DNA of 64,000 nucleotides, taken from Gp6-AA40 sp036802945. GTDB taxonomy: Bacteria > Acidobacteriota > Vicinamibacteria > Vicinamibacterales > UBA2999. Both the position numbers and the translations under genes were made by a program. A model generated the notes under the pieces. That model did no database searches. It worked only from the letters and a program-made list of their open reading frames with translations, and was not told the origin of the DNA. Of this stretch, positions 1 to 8,746 are shown piece by piece. Each line of letters begins with the position of its first letter. Position 1 is the stretch's first letter. The stretch covers positions 1 through 64,000 of the forward strand of contig DAIRVG010000007.1 of the NCBI GenBank assembly GCA_036802945.1, in the 5' to 3' direction.

Positions 1-220
1 AGCACACCTCCGTCCGTCAGGAACGCGGGGCGACGCGGGGCGTCGCAGGGCCACGCAAACCGTGGTTTGCTTGACGAAACAATATCCACGGTGTAGCGTC
101 AGCCGCAGTTCAGGCTCTCCCGCATACGCTTGACTCACAACGGTTTCTTCCCGAAGACACCGGTTGCGGAGGGGCTTGTCTCGGCGAGTACATGTCATCC
201 CAACGTCCAGGAGGACGCAA
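1..220. promoter_or_regulatory. upstream region of the TonB-dependent receptor
   Basis: No gene is visible here. At 31-46 a GC-rich hairpin can form (GCGACG / CGTCGC around a cgggg loop); it could end a gene lying to the left of the window. A clear AGGAGG Shine-Dalgarno at 209-214 precedes the ATG at 221 and fixes the start of the receptor gene. No convincing -35/-10 pair was identified. Confidence 0.4.
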
Positions 221-3109
221 ATGTTGAGATTGTGTAAGGTGTTCGTCTCACGACAGCGGACCTGTCAACTCCTCGTACTTGTGCTCGCGCTGGGCGTCGC
301 CGCGACGGCGGCGGCCCAGGGCGAACGCGGCGTAATTATCGGAACGGTGGCCGACGCCCAGGGCGGCGTGCTCCCTGGCGTGGCGATCACGGTTCGCAAC
401 GTCGATACCGGCTTCACCCAGACGGACGTGACCAGCGCGAACGGTCAGTACCGGTTCGGGGCGTTGCCGCTGGGTAGGTACGAGCTGAAAGCGGAGCTGG
501 TCGGCTTCACGACCGCGACCGTGACGAACCTTGCAATCACCATCAACCGCGAGATCAGCCAGGACATCTCGATGAGCCTGAGCACGCTGCAGGAATCGGT
601 CACTGTGACCGGGCAGGCGCCGGTGGTCGAAGTCACCAAGAGCGAAGTCTCCTCGGTCATCACGCAGCAGCAGATCGAGATGCTCCCGGTGGCGAACCGT
701 GCCGCCGTGACGCTGGCGTTGCTACTGCCTGGCACGAGCCAGGACGGCACGCGGCCCCGCCGCAGCAACGCGCAGGTTGGCGCGGGCACGCTCCAGTTCA
801 CGAGCAACAGCCTGGCTGACGGCACGATGAACATGTCGACGAAGGCTGGCGAACCGCGGCAGGACTTCCCGCAGGCGGCTATCCAGGAATTCAAGGTATT
901 CACGAGCCAGGCGCCGGCGGAGTACGGCGGGCGCGCGGGCGGCGTCATCAACGTCGTGACCAAGAGCGGCACGAACGTCTTCAGCGGCGAAGGCTATGAA
1001 TTCCTCCGCAACAAGGCGATGAACAAAGTCGACAAGTTCACGCAGGCGGCGGTCGACGCGGGTCAGGGCACCGATCGGTACAACCGGCACCAGTACGGCG
1101 GGGCTCTCGGCGGCCCAATCGTGATGAACCGCGTCCACTTCTTCGTCGCGGCCGAAGGCACGAAGGAAGACACGAGTTACCTGGTCAACACCGGTCGCCC
1201 GCAGTTCTACAGTAAGTTCGAAGGCGTCTTCGACGGTGGTCTCCCGAACCGGGAGCTCTTCGCCCGCGTTGACGGACAGATCTCGCCCAAGCAGAGCGGA
1301 TTCGTCCGCTACGCCGAGCAGAGAGCGGAATTGATCTGCGAGGGGTGCGGCGGCAGGTCGGCCAACGCCGGTAACACGCTGATTCCGCGCGACGCCCTCG
1401 TGATGGGCCACACGTGGGTGCTTGGATCGCGTTTCCTGAACGAGTTCCGCTTCAACTACGCGCAGCAGCACCAGTACCAGAGCCCGAGCGGCGTGCAGTA
1501 CTACAAGAAGTTCGACTTCTCGCCGGAGCGGTTCGTCGGCACGACTGCGACTTACAACTTCCCAAGTTTCCAGTATGGCAACGACAACTTCTTCCTGCAT
1601 CACGCGATGATTCGCGAGTGGCGCGATGACTTCTCCATCTCCGCCTCGTCGCACAACATCAAGTTCGGGGCCGATATCCAGAACAACCCGCTTCACGAGG
1701 ACGCCCAGGGCAACCCGAGCGGCACGTGGACCTTCGTTGCGGATCAACCCTTCGATCCAACGAGCGCGGCGTCGCTCGCGACGCTGACCGGAGCGAGCCG
1801 CTTCCAGGCGTCGTTCCCCGGCCTTATCCGGACTCAGCCGCACCACTACTACCAGCTCTACGCCCAGGACGAGTGGAAGGTCAGCACGAGGGTGACGCTG
1901 AACCTCGGTCTGCGTTACGAGCGGGACACGTTGATCTGGAATGAAGACCGGAAGAACGACGGGTCGTTCTATCCGCGAGTCCTGCCATATGTGAACTTCC
2001 AGAACCGCGGCGACGACAACAATGTTTCGCCGCGTCTGGGCGTCGCGTGGGATGTCAGCGGCGATGGGAGATCGGTCGTGCGCGCCGGCTACGGCCGGCT
2101 CTTCAATACGATCATGAACGGCACGCCTGGCGCCGAGGAGACGACGCTGCGGCAGACGAGCATCAGCATCAACAACCCGTCATATCCCGACCCGTACCTG
2201 GGACGATCGCCGGCGTCGTTCGCCTCGACCGCCCCGCCGAACATCAGCATCGTCTCAGACGACATGGTGAACCCGTACGCGGACACGATCAGCGCAGGGT
2301 TCTCCCGGCAGCTCGGCGCCGACATGGCCATCAACGTGGACGGCGTCAACACGAAGTCGAACAAGTTCAACGCAGGCGTCGCGATTAACACGCCGATAAA
2401 CGGCGTGCGACCGCTTCCCGCCTGGGGCAACATTACGCAAGTACAGTCGGTCGGGTGGCAGCAGTACCGCGCGATGCTGGTGCGCCTGGAGAAGCGGCTA
2501 TCGAGCCGGTACCAGTACACGTTGTCGTACACGCTGCAGAAGGTCACCGACAACTCGTTCGGCGCGACCTCTACGGGCACCATCACTGATGCGGCCCACC
2601 CCGAGTACGACGAAGGATACGGCAACGCCGATCGCCGGCACTCCATGGTGGCGAGCGGTGCGTATCAGCTTCCTGGAGACGTGGTTCTGGGCATGGTCTG
2701 GACGTTGCGCAGCACCGCGCCCTTCAGCGCCAGGGCCGGTGTGGACCTGAATGGTGACGGCGCCATCACCGACTACGTGCCGGGCACGCACAAGGGCCAG
2801 GGGAATCGCGACCTGGACATGGGCCTCGTGAACGCCTGGCGTGCGACCAGAGGGCTCGGGCCTCTCGATGCCTCCAAGTTCAGCAAGAACGACTACAACC
2901 GCGTGGACGCCCGGCTGAGCAAGGCGTTCACGCTGGGCGGCAAGCGCCGGCTCGAGGGGATCTTCCAGATCTTCAACCTGTTCGGGCGCGACAATCTCGG
3001 CGGCATCGGCAGTAGTTTTCAGACCAACGCCTTGACGGATACCTTGGGCCAGCTCCTGACTGCGCAGAACAGGCAGCAGGCTGAAATCGCCGTCCGGATG
3101 ACGTTCTAG
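221..3109 (+). CDS. TonB-dependent receptor, Oar-like, with carboxypeptidase-regulatory domain
   Basis: Outer-membrane receptor of about 962 residues. The start at 221 is chosen because AGGAGG lies 6 bases before it and a signal peptide follows (hydrophobic run ending near ATAAAQ). After the signal comes a carboxypeptidase-regulatory-like beta-sandwich (about residues 15-100, motif GTVADAQGGVLPGVAITV), then a plug region (VTVTGQAPVVEV onward) and a long beta-barrel. The C-terminus ends in alternating residues with a final Phe (AVRMTF), the usual barrel terminus. Proteins of this class are abundant in Acidobacteriota and resemble Oar; substrates are probably oligosaccharides or peptides, but nothing here identifies the ligand. 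It seems to stand alone, followed by a repeat-rich intergenic stretch. Confidence 0.9.
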   Translation: MLRLCKVFVSRQRTCQLLVLVLALGVAATAAAQGERGVIIGTVADAQGGVLPGVAITVRNVDTGFTQTDVTSANGQYRFGALPLGRYELKAELVGFTTATVTNLAITINREISQDISMSLSTLQESVTVTGQAPVVEVTKSEVSSVITQQQIEMLPVANRAAVTLALLLPGTSQDGTRPRRSNAQVGAGTLQFTSNSLADGTMNMSTKAGEPRQDFPQAAIQEFKVFTSQAPAEYGGRAGGVINVVTKSGTNVFSGEGYEFLRNKAMNKVDKFTQAAVDAGQGTDRYNRHQYGGALGGPIVMNRVHFFVAAEGTKEDTSYLVNTGRPQFYSKFEGVFDGGLPNRELFARVDGQISPKQSGFVRYAEQRAELICEGCGGRSANAGNTLIPRDALVMGHTWVLGSRFLNEFRFNYAQQHQYQSPSGVQYYKKFDFSPERFVGTTATYNFPSFQYGNDNFFLHHAMIREWRDDFSISASSHNIKFGADIQNNPLHEDAQGNPSGTWTFVADQPFDPTSAASLATLTGASRFQASFPGLIRTQPHHYYQLYAQDEWKVSTRVTLNLGLRYERDTLIWNEDRKNDGSFYPRVLPYVNFQNRGDDNNVSPRLGVAWDVSGDGRSVVRAGYGRLFNTIMNGTPGAEETTLRQTSISINNPSYPDPYLGRSPASFASTAPPNISIVSDDMVNPYADTISAGFSRQLGADMAINVDGVNTKSNKFNAGVAINTPINGVRPLPAWGNITQVQSVGWQQYRAMLVRLEKRLSSRYQYTLSYTLQKVTDNSFGATSTGTITDAAHPEYDEGYGNADRRHSMVASGAYQLPGDVVLGMVWTLRSTAPFSARAGVDLNGDGAITDYVPGTHKGQGNRDLDMGLVNAWRATRGLGPLDASKFSKNDYNRVDARLSKAFTLGGKRRLEGIFQIFNLFGRDNLGGIGSSFQTNALTDTLGQLLTAQNRQQAEIAVRMTF

Positions 3110-3122
3110 CACTAGAACCTCA

Positions 3123-3223
3123 AGGGGTCAGGGGTTAGGGGTTAGGGGTTTGGGGGTTAGGGCTGTTTAGGCCTTAGTCCCTAACGTCCTGACCTCTGAC
3201 CCTGACCCCCTGACCCTGACCCC
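3123..3223. repeat. G-rich/C-rich inverted repeat with TTAGGGG-like units
   Basis: The left half (3123-3162) is a run of units close to GGGGTTAG on the plus strand; the right half (3171-3223) is a run of CCCTGACC-type units, so the two halves are roughly inverted. It sits just after the TonB receptor stop and may act as a terminator or form a G-quadruplex. The same word (CCCCTAACCCCT) reappears beside the assembly gap at 52234. Confidence 0.7.
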
Positions 3224-3277
3224 TTCTTCCAACCTCCATTCCCTACACGTTTTAGCCCCCCGGACCGATACCGGATC

Positions 3278-3748
3278 GTGTCGGAATACAGGTTCGAGAA
3301 GGAGCGCGTGCAGGGGACGCTGATGCTGGCGCCAGGCACGTCGATCCAAGGATCTTTCTTCGTCGCAGGACACAGTTCCGTCCGTCAGGGGCGCGAGCGC
3401 GTCGGCGACCTCCTCAATTCGCAGGCAGGCTTTTTCCCGTTCGAGCTGCGCGACGGCAGCACGGTTCTATACAACCGTGCACACGTCGTTGCGGTGGTGC
3501 TGGAGCTCCCGATCAGCGAAGCGGCACAGGATCCGGGGTACGAGGTAGCCACGCAACGCCACGTCGATGTGGTGCTGTCGACCGGGATGCACGTGAGAGG
3601 CAACGTGGCCGTGTACTCCCCGCCGGGCCATCAGCGGCTCAGCGACTACGCGCGATCGCCGGAAGCCTTCCGCTATCTCGTGACGCAAAAGAACACTTTG
3701 ATTATCAACGTTGCCCACATCGTAGAACTGACGGAACTGGCGGACTGA
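3278..3748 (+). CDS. small conserved protein with internal duplication, coupled to pilT-like gene
   Basis: A 156-residue protein of unknown function. It begins with GTG; no strong ribosome site is visible, so an internal start is possible. It appears to be an internal duplication: residues about 8-74 and 86-150 share the order hydrophobic strand, G-(I/V)-x-G, a 'RVGDLLN' or 'RLSDYAR' helix, an aromatic segment, then NxAHVV/NVAHIV. This suggests two copies of a small beta-barrel-like domain. The stop lies 2 bases before the ATG of the PilT-like ATPase, so the two are almost certainly one operon. A role in twitching or pilus regulation is inferred only from this context. Confidence 0.75.
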   Translation: MSEYRFEKERVQGTLMLAPGTSIQGSFFVAGHSSVRQGRERVGDLLNSQAGFFPFELRDGSTVLYNRAHVVAVVLELPISEAAQDPGYEVATQRHVDVVLSTGMHVRGNVAVYSPPGHQRLSDYARSPEAFRYLVTQKNTLIINVAHIVELTELAD

Positions 3749-3750
3749 CA

Positions 3751-5430
3751 ATGGCGACCGACGTAGCGACCCCGTATATCGAAACCTTGCTCAAGCGCGT
3801 CGTGGCGCGCGGGGGCAATATGGGGGTCCGTTTCGAAACAGGCGCGCCCGTGCGCGTCACCGACGGCAACGGCGCGCCGCGCGACGTCACGACTCGCCCA
3901 CTTTCAGCTCAGGAGATCTTGAGCGCCGTCGCGCCGATCGTCCCCGAGGATGTCAAACCTCAACTCCATCAGCAGCCGGAGACCGCGTTCGACTACGTCT
4001 GCGCGGGCGTGGGTGCATTTACCGTTATGGTTCGCCGCGAGGGCGAACAGGTGTCGGTCGCGATTGATCCGGCATCAGGATCAGCACCGCCGACGGCGCC
4101 GGTCGTGACGCCCGTTGCGGAACCCACGTTCGTCGTGGAAACGACTGCCGGCCAGGCAATCGTGATTGGCTCGACTGAATCCGGCTCGGGACTCGGGATT
4201 CGGGATTCGGGATTCGTAGCTCAGGGCGCCACAGCTGCGCCGCGCCAGGCCGAAGCACCCGCGTCAACCCCGATAGCCGTCCAGCCGAAGCCAGTGACGG
4301 CAGCGGTCGCCACATCGGTGGGCCCGCCGGCGATCGATCGGCTGTTCCATGTCATGTTCGAGAGGAAAGCCTCCGACCTGCACCTCAGCGTCGGGATGCC
4401 GCCGCTCATCCGCAAGGACGGAGAGATTACTCCGCTTGAAGCAGATACGCCCGCGCTCGACGCAGTGTCAATGACCGCGCTTCTCGACCCGATCATGCCG
4501 CAGAAGAACCGGGACGAATTCCTGGAGCGTCACGACACCGACTTCGCGTACGAGATCGCCGGCCTTGCGCGCTTCCGCTCGAACATGTTCATGGACCGCA
4601 AGGGTCCTGGCGCGGTCTTCCGCGTCATCCCGTCGAAGATCCTGACCGCGGAAGACCTCGGTCTCTCGCCGTACATCCTGCAGCTCTGCCGGCTGAGCAA
4701 GGGGCTCGTGCTCGTGACCGGCCCGACCGGGTCGGGCAAGTCGACGACGCTCTGCGCGATGGTGGACTACATCAACCGCAACCGCGCGGACCACATCATC
4801 ACGATCGAGGACCCGATCGAATTCGTGCACGAGAACAAGAAGTGCCTGATGAACCAGCGGGAGGTGCACACGCACACCGATGGGTTCAAGGACGCGTTGC
4901 GCGCCGCGCTGCGCGAAGACCCGGACATCGTTCTGGTCGGCGAGATGCGCGACCTGGAGACCGTGGCCATTGCCATCGAGACCGCGGAAACCGGCCACCT
5001 CGTGTTCGGCACGCTCCACACGACGACCGCCGCGTCAACAGTGGATCGCGTGATCGATCAGTTCCCCACCGACCGCCAGGCGCAGATCCGGATCATGTTG
5101 TCCGAGTCGCTGAAAGGCGTCATCGCGCAGACGCTCTGCAAGAAGATCGGCGGCGGCCGCATCGCGGCCCTCGAGGTGCTCATTGTCACGGGCGCCGTGA
5201 GCAACCTGATCCGCGAGTCGAAGACGTTCCAGATCCCCTCGATTATGCAGGTCGGAAAGGCGATCGGCATGGTGTCATTGAACGACGCCCTGATGGAGCT
5301 GGTGGCGAAGAAGCTCGTGGCGCCTGAAGAAGCGTACTTGAAGGCGGTTGACAAGAACGGGTTCGAAGGGCTGCTGAAACGCGGCGGCTTCGATACGAAA
5401 TTCGCCGCCGCAACGGCCGGTCCTTCGTAG
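3751..5430 (+). CDS. PilT/PilU-type pilus retraction ATPase with N-terminal extension
   Basis: Hexameric secretion-type ATPase that would power type IV pilus retraction at the inner-membrane face. The C-terminal 370 residues are a complete PilT: Walker A GPTGSGKST (about 324-332), an Asp-box EDPIEF, Walker B-like DPDIVLVGEMRD (about 390), the His-box GHLVFGTLHTTTA, and a variant of the PilT signature (VSNLIRE). At 559 residues it is about 200 longer than usual. The extra N-terminus looks like a degenerate second copy of the PilT N-terminal domain (residues 1-105) joined by a low-complexity Ala/Pro/Val linker. Part of that linker (SGLGIRDSG) is encoded by a GGGATTC tandem repeat. Co-transcribed with the 156-residue protein upstream. 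Confidence 0.9.
   Translation: MATDVATPYIETLLKRVVARGGNMGVRFETGAPVRVTDGNGAPRDVTTRPLSAQEILSAVAPIVPEDVKPQLHQQPETAFDYVCAGVGAFTVMVRREGEQVSVAIDPASGSAPPTAPVVTPVAEPTFVVETTAGQAIVIGSTESGSGLGIRDSGFVAQGATAAPRQAEAPASTPIAVQPKPVTAAVATSVGPPAIDRLFHVMFERKASDLHLSVGMPPLIRKDGEITPLEADTPALDAVSMTALLDPIMPQKNRDEFLERHDTDFAYEIAGLARFRSNMFMDRKGPGAVFRVIPSKILTAEDLGLSPYILQLCRLSKGLVLVTGPTGSGKSTTLCAMVDYINRNRADHIITIEDPIEFVHENKKCLMNQREVHTHTDGFKDALRAALREDPDIVLVGEMRDLETVAIAIETAETGHLVFGTLHTTTAASTVDRVIDQFPTDRQAQIRIMLSESLKGVIAQTLCKKIGGGRIAALEVLIVTGAVSNLIRESKTFQIPSIMQVGKAIGMVSLNDALMELVAKKLVAPEEAYLKAVDKNGFEGLLKRGGFDTKFAAATAGPS
4186..4216. repeat. in-frame GGGATTC tandem repeat inside the PilT-like gene
   Basis: About four units of (C)GGGA(T/C)TC in tandem, on the plus strand, translated as part of the interdomain linker of the ATPase. 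The same repeat occurs between genes at 10610-10672 and 61465-61541, and a relative at 49775-49799. Confidence 0.8.
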
Positions 5431-5493
5431 CCACATCCAGCGGCTGAAACAACGCGAGAGGGTGGGTGCCAATCACCCACCCCCCAACGTGTG

Positions 5494-6768
5494 TCAGTTC
5501 GATCGCGCCAGTTCCGGCAACCCCATCGGACGGTCAGGGGACTCCACGATGACCGGCCCCGATCCGTCGGCGTGCACGTAGGCCTCTTCGCCGTGCAGCG
5601 TGATGTCGAGTCCGGCCGCTTCATCGCTGCTCGCCGCGCGCAGCGGAACAAACAAGGCGATCAGTTTCAGAAGAACAAAGCTCATGACGCCGCTGTAGAC
5701 GATGGCCGCGAGCACCGCCGCGCCTTGAATCAGGAGCTGACCGGGATTGCCGAACAGTGCGCCGTCGGCGACGCCGTTCAATGCCCTCTCCGCGAACACA
5801 CCCGTCAACATCGCACCAACGGTTCCGCCGACGCCGTGCGCGGCAAGCACGTCCAGCGAATCATCGAGCGAGGTTTTCGCGCGCCACTGCAGCGTGAAGT
5901 AGCTCGGCACTGCGGCAAACCCGCCCAGGAGGATCGCGCTCATCGGGCTGATGAAACCGGCCGCCGGCGTAATCGCCACCAGGCCGACAACAATGGCCGT
6001 CGCGCCGCCAACCGCCGTCGGCTTGCCGGACCTCATCACGTCCAGGAAGGTCCACACCACGAGCGTCGCCGCCGGGGCGAGCATTGTGGTCGTGAACGCG
6101 AGCCCGGCGATGGGGCTTGCCGCCAGGGCGCTGCCCGCATTGAACCCGAACCAGCCAAACCAGAGCAGCCCGGCGCCCAGCAGCACGAACGGTACGTTGT
6201 GCGGCAGCAGGGATGACGATGGGTATTCGCTGCGCTTACCGACGACAACGGCCGCGACGACAGCGGCAACCGCGGCGTTCACGTGGACGACAGTGCCACC
6301 GGCGAAGTCGAGCGCGCCCCACTGCGCGAGCCAGCCGCCGCCCCACACCCAGTGAGCGATCGGGCTATAGACCACCAGGGCCCACAGCGAGATGAACGCG
6401 ACATAGGCGGAGAAGCGCATCCGCTCGACGATCGACCCGGAGATCAGCGCTGCGGTGATGATGCAAAACGTGCCCTGGTAGCACATGAACAGCGAGTGCG
6501 GGATCGTCCCCTTCGCCTCGAGGCCCACGCCGCTCAGGAACATGTTCGACAGATCGCCGATGAGGGCGTTACCGGGCGTAAACGCGAGCGAGTATCCGAA
6601 CAGCGCCCACAGGATGCCGACGAATCCAAGCGAGATGAAACTCATCATCATCGTGTTGAGCGAGTTTTTCGACCGAACCAGTCCTCCGTAGAAAAATGCG
6701 AGCGCCGGCGTCATGAGCAACACCAACGCGGTAGCGACCAACATCCATGCGGTATCCGCTTGATTCAT
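5494..6768 (-). CDS. amt: ammonium transporter
   Basis: Integral membrane channel of the Amt/MEP/Rh family that conducts ammonium across the inner membrane. The 424-residue protein starts with the short MNQADTAWML segment and then shows the usual eleven hydrophobic segments. Diagnostic stretches are FFYGGLVRSKNSLNTMMMS, DFAGGTVVHVNAAVA (first pore His) and HGVGGTVGAMLTG (second pore His). After the last membrane segment there is a hydrophilic tail of about 60 residues containing a GLDITLHGEEAY element, as in GlnK-regulated Amt proteins, followed by an extra Pro-rich end. No glnK/glnB gene is adjacent. It is convergent with the PilT-like gene. Confidence 0.95.
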   Translation of the reverse strand: MNQADTAWMLVATALVLLMTPALAFFYGGLVRSKNSLNTMMMSFISLGFVGILWALFGYSLAFTPGNALIGDLSNMFLSGVGLEAKGTIPHSLFMCYQGTFCIITAALISGSIVERMRFSAYVAFISLWALVVYSPIAHWVWGGGWLAQWGALDFAGGTVVHVNAAVAAVVAAVVVGKRSEYPSSSLLPHNVPFVLLGAGLLWFGWFGFNAGSALAASPIAGLAFTTTMLAPAATLVVWTFLDVMRSGKPTAVGGATAIVVGLVAITPAAGFISPMSAILLGGFAAVPSYFTLQWRAKTSLDDSLDVLAAHGVGGTVGAMLTGVFAERALNGVADGALFGNPGQLLIQGAAVLAAIVYSGVMSFVLLKLIALFVPLRAASSDEAAGLDITLHGEEAYVHADGSGPVIVESPDRPMGLPELARSN

Positions 6769-7072
6769 CCCGTCCTCCAGTCAGGCAACGCGTCTTGAGC
6801 CCAGTCGTGCCGTTGCTCGGGTTCCAGCCGAGGTATCAAGATCAACGCCAACGACGCGATCATGCGAGTGCGGGATTCATTGGGAAAAAAGGGGAAGGCG
6901 CTGGAACCAAAACACGAGTTCCAACAATTACGTCTCTGATCTGAGTTATGTCGACGAGAACGTAGGATCTGCGACTGTTGCCAGCCAACCCCACCGGCAC
7001 TTACCGAACAAATATGGACTGTACGACGTGACGTTTCTACATTATTGTCGAAGCCTGCGACCCTTCTTGCGG
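6769..7072. other. intergenic region upstream of amt
   Basis: About 300 bases with no supportable gene. It should contain the amt promoter on the minus strand. I looked for a sigma-54 site (TGGCAC-N5-TTGC) and found none that is convincing. Confidence 0.4.
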
Positions 7073-7240
7073 CTACGGTTTGGGCGGGTCGGCGAAGCCA
7101 AACGCCTCGGCGCTTTTCTCACCTTCGACACATGCCGCCTCGAGCAGCTCGTAGTCCGCCGCGCGGGCCCGCTTCTCGAATGGCAGCGTGATTGTGAACG
7201 GCGGAAGGCCGACGTGAAGGTCGGCCTCTACGACGTTGAT
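7073..7240 (-). pseudogene. C-terminal remnant of an unidentified protein
   Basis: An open minus-strand frame of about 56 codons with no start codon, bounded by a stop just downstream of the amidohydrolase gene and ending at TAG 7075-7073. It reads like a true protein end (LPFEKRARAADYELLEAAC ... ADPPKP). The frame passes through the palindrome at 7206-7227, which may have interrupted or replaced the rest of the gene. The parent family is not recognised. It may be a chance frame. Confidence 0.3.
7206..7227. repeat. 8-bp perfect palindrome (AGGCCGAC / GTCGGCCT)
   Basis: Perfect 8-bp stem with a 6-base loop, just downstream of the amidohydrolase stop, so it could fold as a terminator-like hairpin. 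No T-run follows. It belongs to the same family as 19688-19709 (same TAGAGGC-GACCTT context) and 22377-22397. Confidence 0.75.
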
Positions 7241-7253
7241 CGACTAAATCGAG

Positions 7254-8663
7254 CTAATTCGATGAGGCTACTGGTTGTGCGGCTGTAACTTTGCGTCCGC
7301 CGATCCAGACGGAATCGATCTGACGCGTGTTTTTGATGTCGGTCAGTGGGTTCGCATTCAGCACGAGCAGATCGGCCCACTTGCCTGTCTGGAGCGTGCC
7401 CGCGCCATCTATTTTCATCACCCGCGCGGCGGTGCCGGTCGCGGCGACGAGCGCCTGCATCGGTGTCAGGCCCGCCTTGACCATCAGCTCGAGTTCCAGA
7501 TGCTGGTTGTAGCCCACCCATCGGCCAGGATTGCGATCCGGGATTGAGCCGCTGTCCGACCCCATGGCGATCGTGATCCCCGCGTCGGAGAGTGTCTTCA
7601 GGTTACGGCTTCCCTGTGCGAACTGTTTCTTCGCGTCCTGCGTTGGCCCATCGGTACGCAGCCTCTGCTGACGCGCGGGAGCGCTCAGGAGGTCCACTTC
7701 GCGCTTGTACACGGACATCCCCCGCAGGAAGAACGGATCCTTGAAGAAGTCGGGAGTCGATTCATAGATAAACACGGCGTAGTCGCGCGACAGCGTCGGA
7801 ATGAGCGCCACATTGCGACGCTTCATTTCCGCGATCGTCGCGGCGTCCACATCCATGTCGCGGATGCTGTGCGCAATCACATCGACGCCTTTCTCGATGG
7901 CGAGCTTTGCATCCTTGAGAAACACGATGTGCACCGCAACCTGAAGGCCATGCTTGTGCGACTCGTCAATCGCCGCGGCAACCACATCCGGCTTCAGGTC
8001 GACCGGGAAGCCGTCGAGGTGCAGCTTGATGAAGTCCGCCTTGAGAGGGATGTGGCGATCCACATCTATCCGGGCGCCGTCCGGCGTCTCGTTCCCTGTT
8101 GGACCCGGGCGAAATAGAATCGGCCGCCCGGAGGCGTACAGCCGGGGCGCGTCGGTGGCGATCGGGCCTATGCCCAGGCGCTGCATATCCCGCAGATAGA
8201 AGCCGTCCGCCTCGTCATACGTCTCAAAGCCCAGGGTCATCACCGAGGTGACGCCGTAGTTCGCGTACATCTTCAGCCGCTCGATCATCTCCTCGCGATT
8301 CGGCGGCTGCTTCGCCGAGATGTCGGGATCGATGTGACCGTGCGAGTCGATCAGCCCCGGCATGACCGTCTTCCCGGCCATGTTGATGACCGTCGCGCCG
8401 GCGGGCGCCGTGACGCTCGCCGACGGGCCGATCGCCGTGATCCTTCCGTTTGTGACGACAATCGTCGCCTGTTCGATGGGCGCGCTCCCCGTGCCGTCGA
8501 TCACGCGCGCACCCGTGAACGCGAACGTTCCTGGGGCGGGAGTCTGTGCCTGGCCTGTCAAAACCACGAAGGACACGAAAATCGCGAAGCACACGAAACC
8601 AAAAAAGGTTCGTGACCTTCGCGATCTTCGTGAGCTTCGTGGTTTCTTTTCGGTAATTGTCAC
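7254..8663 (-). CDS. secreted amidohydrolase (imidazolonepropionase-like)
   Basis: Exported metal-dependent hydrolase of the amidohydrolase superfamily, 469 residues. After the leader, the family beta-sandwich start (GARVIDGTGSAPIE..), then PGLIDSHGHID with the HxH metal pair, later His residues (VAVHIVF, DVIAHSIRD) and the catalytic Asp segment MGSDSGS, ending with GRKVTA. The substrate is unknown; this group includes dipeptidases and prolidase-like enzymes. GTG start at 8663, fixed by AGGAGG 6 bases upstream. The first 37 or so residues are encoded by a palindromic CACGAAG repeat: one arm gives an Arg/Ser-rich n-region (SSRRSRRSR), the other a Phe/Val-rich hydrophobic core. A plausible cleavage follows TGQAQ. 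Confidence 0.9.
   Translation of the reverse strand: MTITEKKPRSSRRSRRSRTFFGFVCFAIFVSFVVLTGQAQTPAPGTFAFTGARVIDGTGSAPIEQATIVVTNGRITAIGPSASVTAPAGATVINMAGKTVMPGLIDSHGHIDPDISAKQPPNREEMIERLKMYANYGVTSVMTLGFETYDEADGFYLRDMQRLGIGPIATDAPRLYASGRPILFRPGPTGNETPDGARIDVDRHIPLKADFIKLHLDGFPVDLKPDVVAAAIDESHKHGLQVAVHIVFLKDAKLAIEKGVDVIAHSIRDMDVDAATIAEMKRRNVALIPTLSRDYAVFIYESTPDFFKDPFFLRGMSVYKREVDLLSAPARQQRLRTDGPTQDAKKQFAQGSRNLKTLSDAGITIAMGSDSGSIPDRNPGRWVGYNQHLELELMVKAGLTPMQALVAATGTAARVMKIDGAGTLQTGKWADLLVLNANPLTDIKNTRQIDSVWIGGRKVTAAQPVASSN
8562..8644. repeat. palindromic CACGAAG-type repeat, encodes a signal peptide
   Basis: Inverted repeat with arms built from 9-base units close to CACGAAGGA (left) and TTCGTGACC (right), about 83 bp. 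It lies wholly inside the 5' end of the amidohydrolase gene. Other members: 16810-16857, 47411-47505, 48421-48463, 61298-61316, and the related CACGGAG/CACAGAG versions at 46100-46161, 58411-58491 and 18343-18424. Confidence 0.85.
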
Positions 8664-8669
8664 TTCGTG

Positions 8670-8675
8670 CCTCCT
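8670..8675 (-). promoter_or_regulatory. Shine-Dalgarno AGGAGG fixing the amidohydrolase start
   Basis: A perfect AGGAGG on the minus strand, 6 bases before GTG at 8663. It places the start codon immediately before the repeat-encoded leader and argues that the leader is translated. Confidence 0.8.
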
Positions 8676-8746
8676 ATCCGCGCATCACGGGCGGATTCTC
8701 CGACGTAAACTCCCCGGTGCGGATCGCGCCGACGTCCCGTCCAGTA

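Noticed and set aside
722..1846. Long antisense open frame (374 codons) within the TonB receptor
   Set aside because: High-GC antisense shadow of a clear receptor gene, Arg/Val-rich, no domain or ribosome site.
6769..7072. Sigma-54 (NtrC) promoter for amt
   Set aside because: Expected for ammonium transport genes, but no TGGCAC-N5-TTGC match was found on the minus strand.
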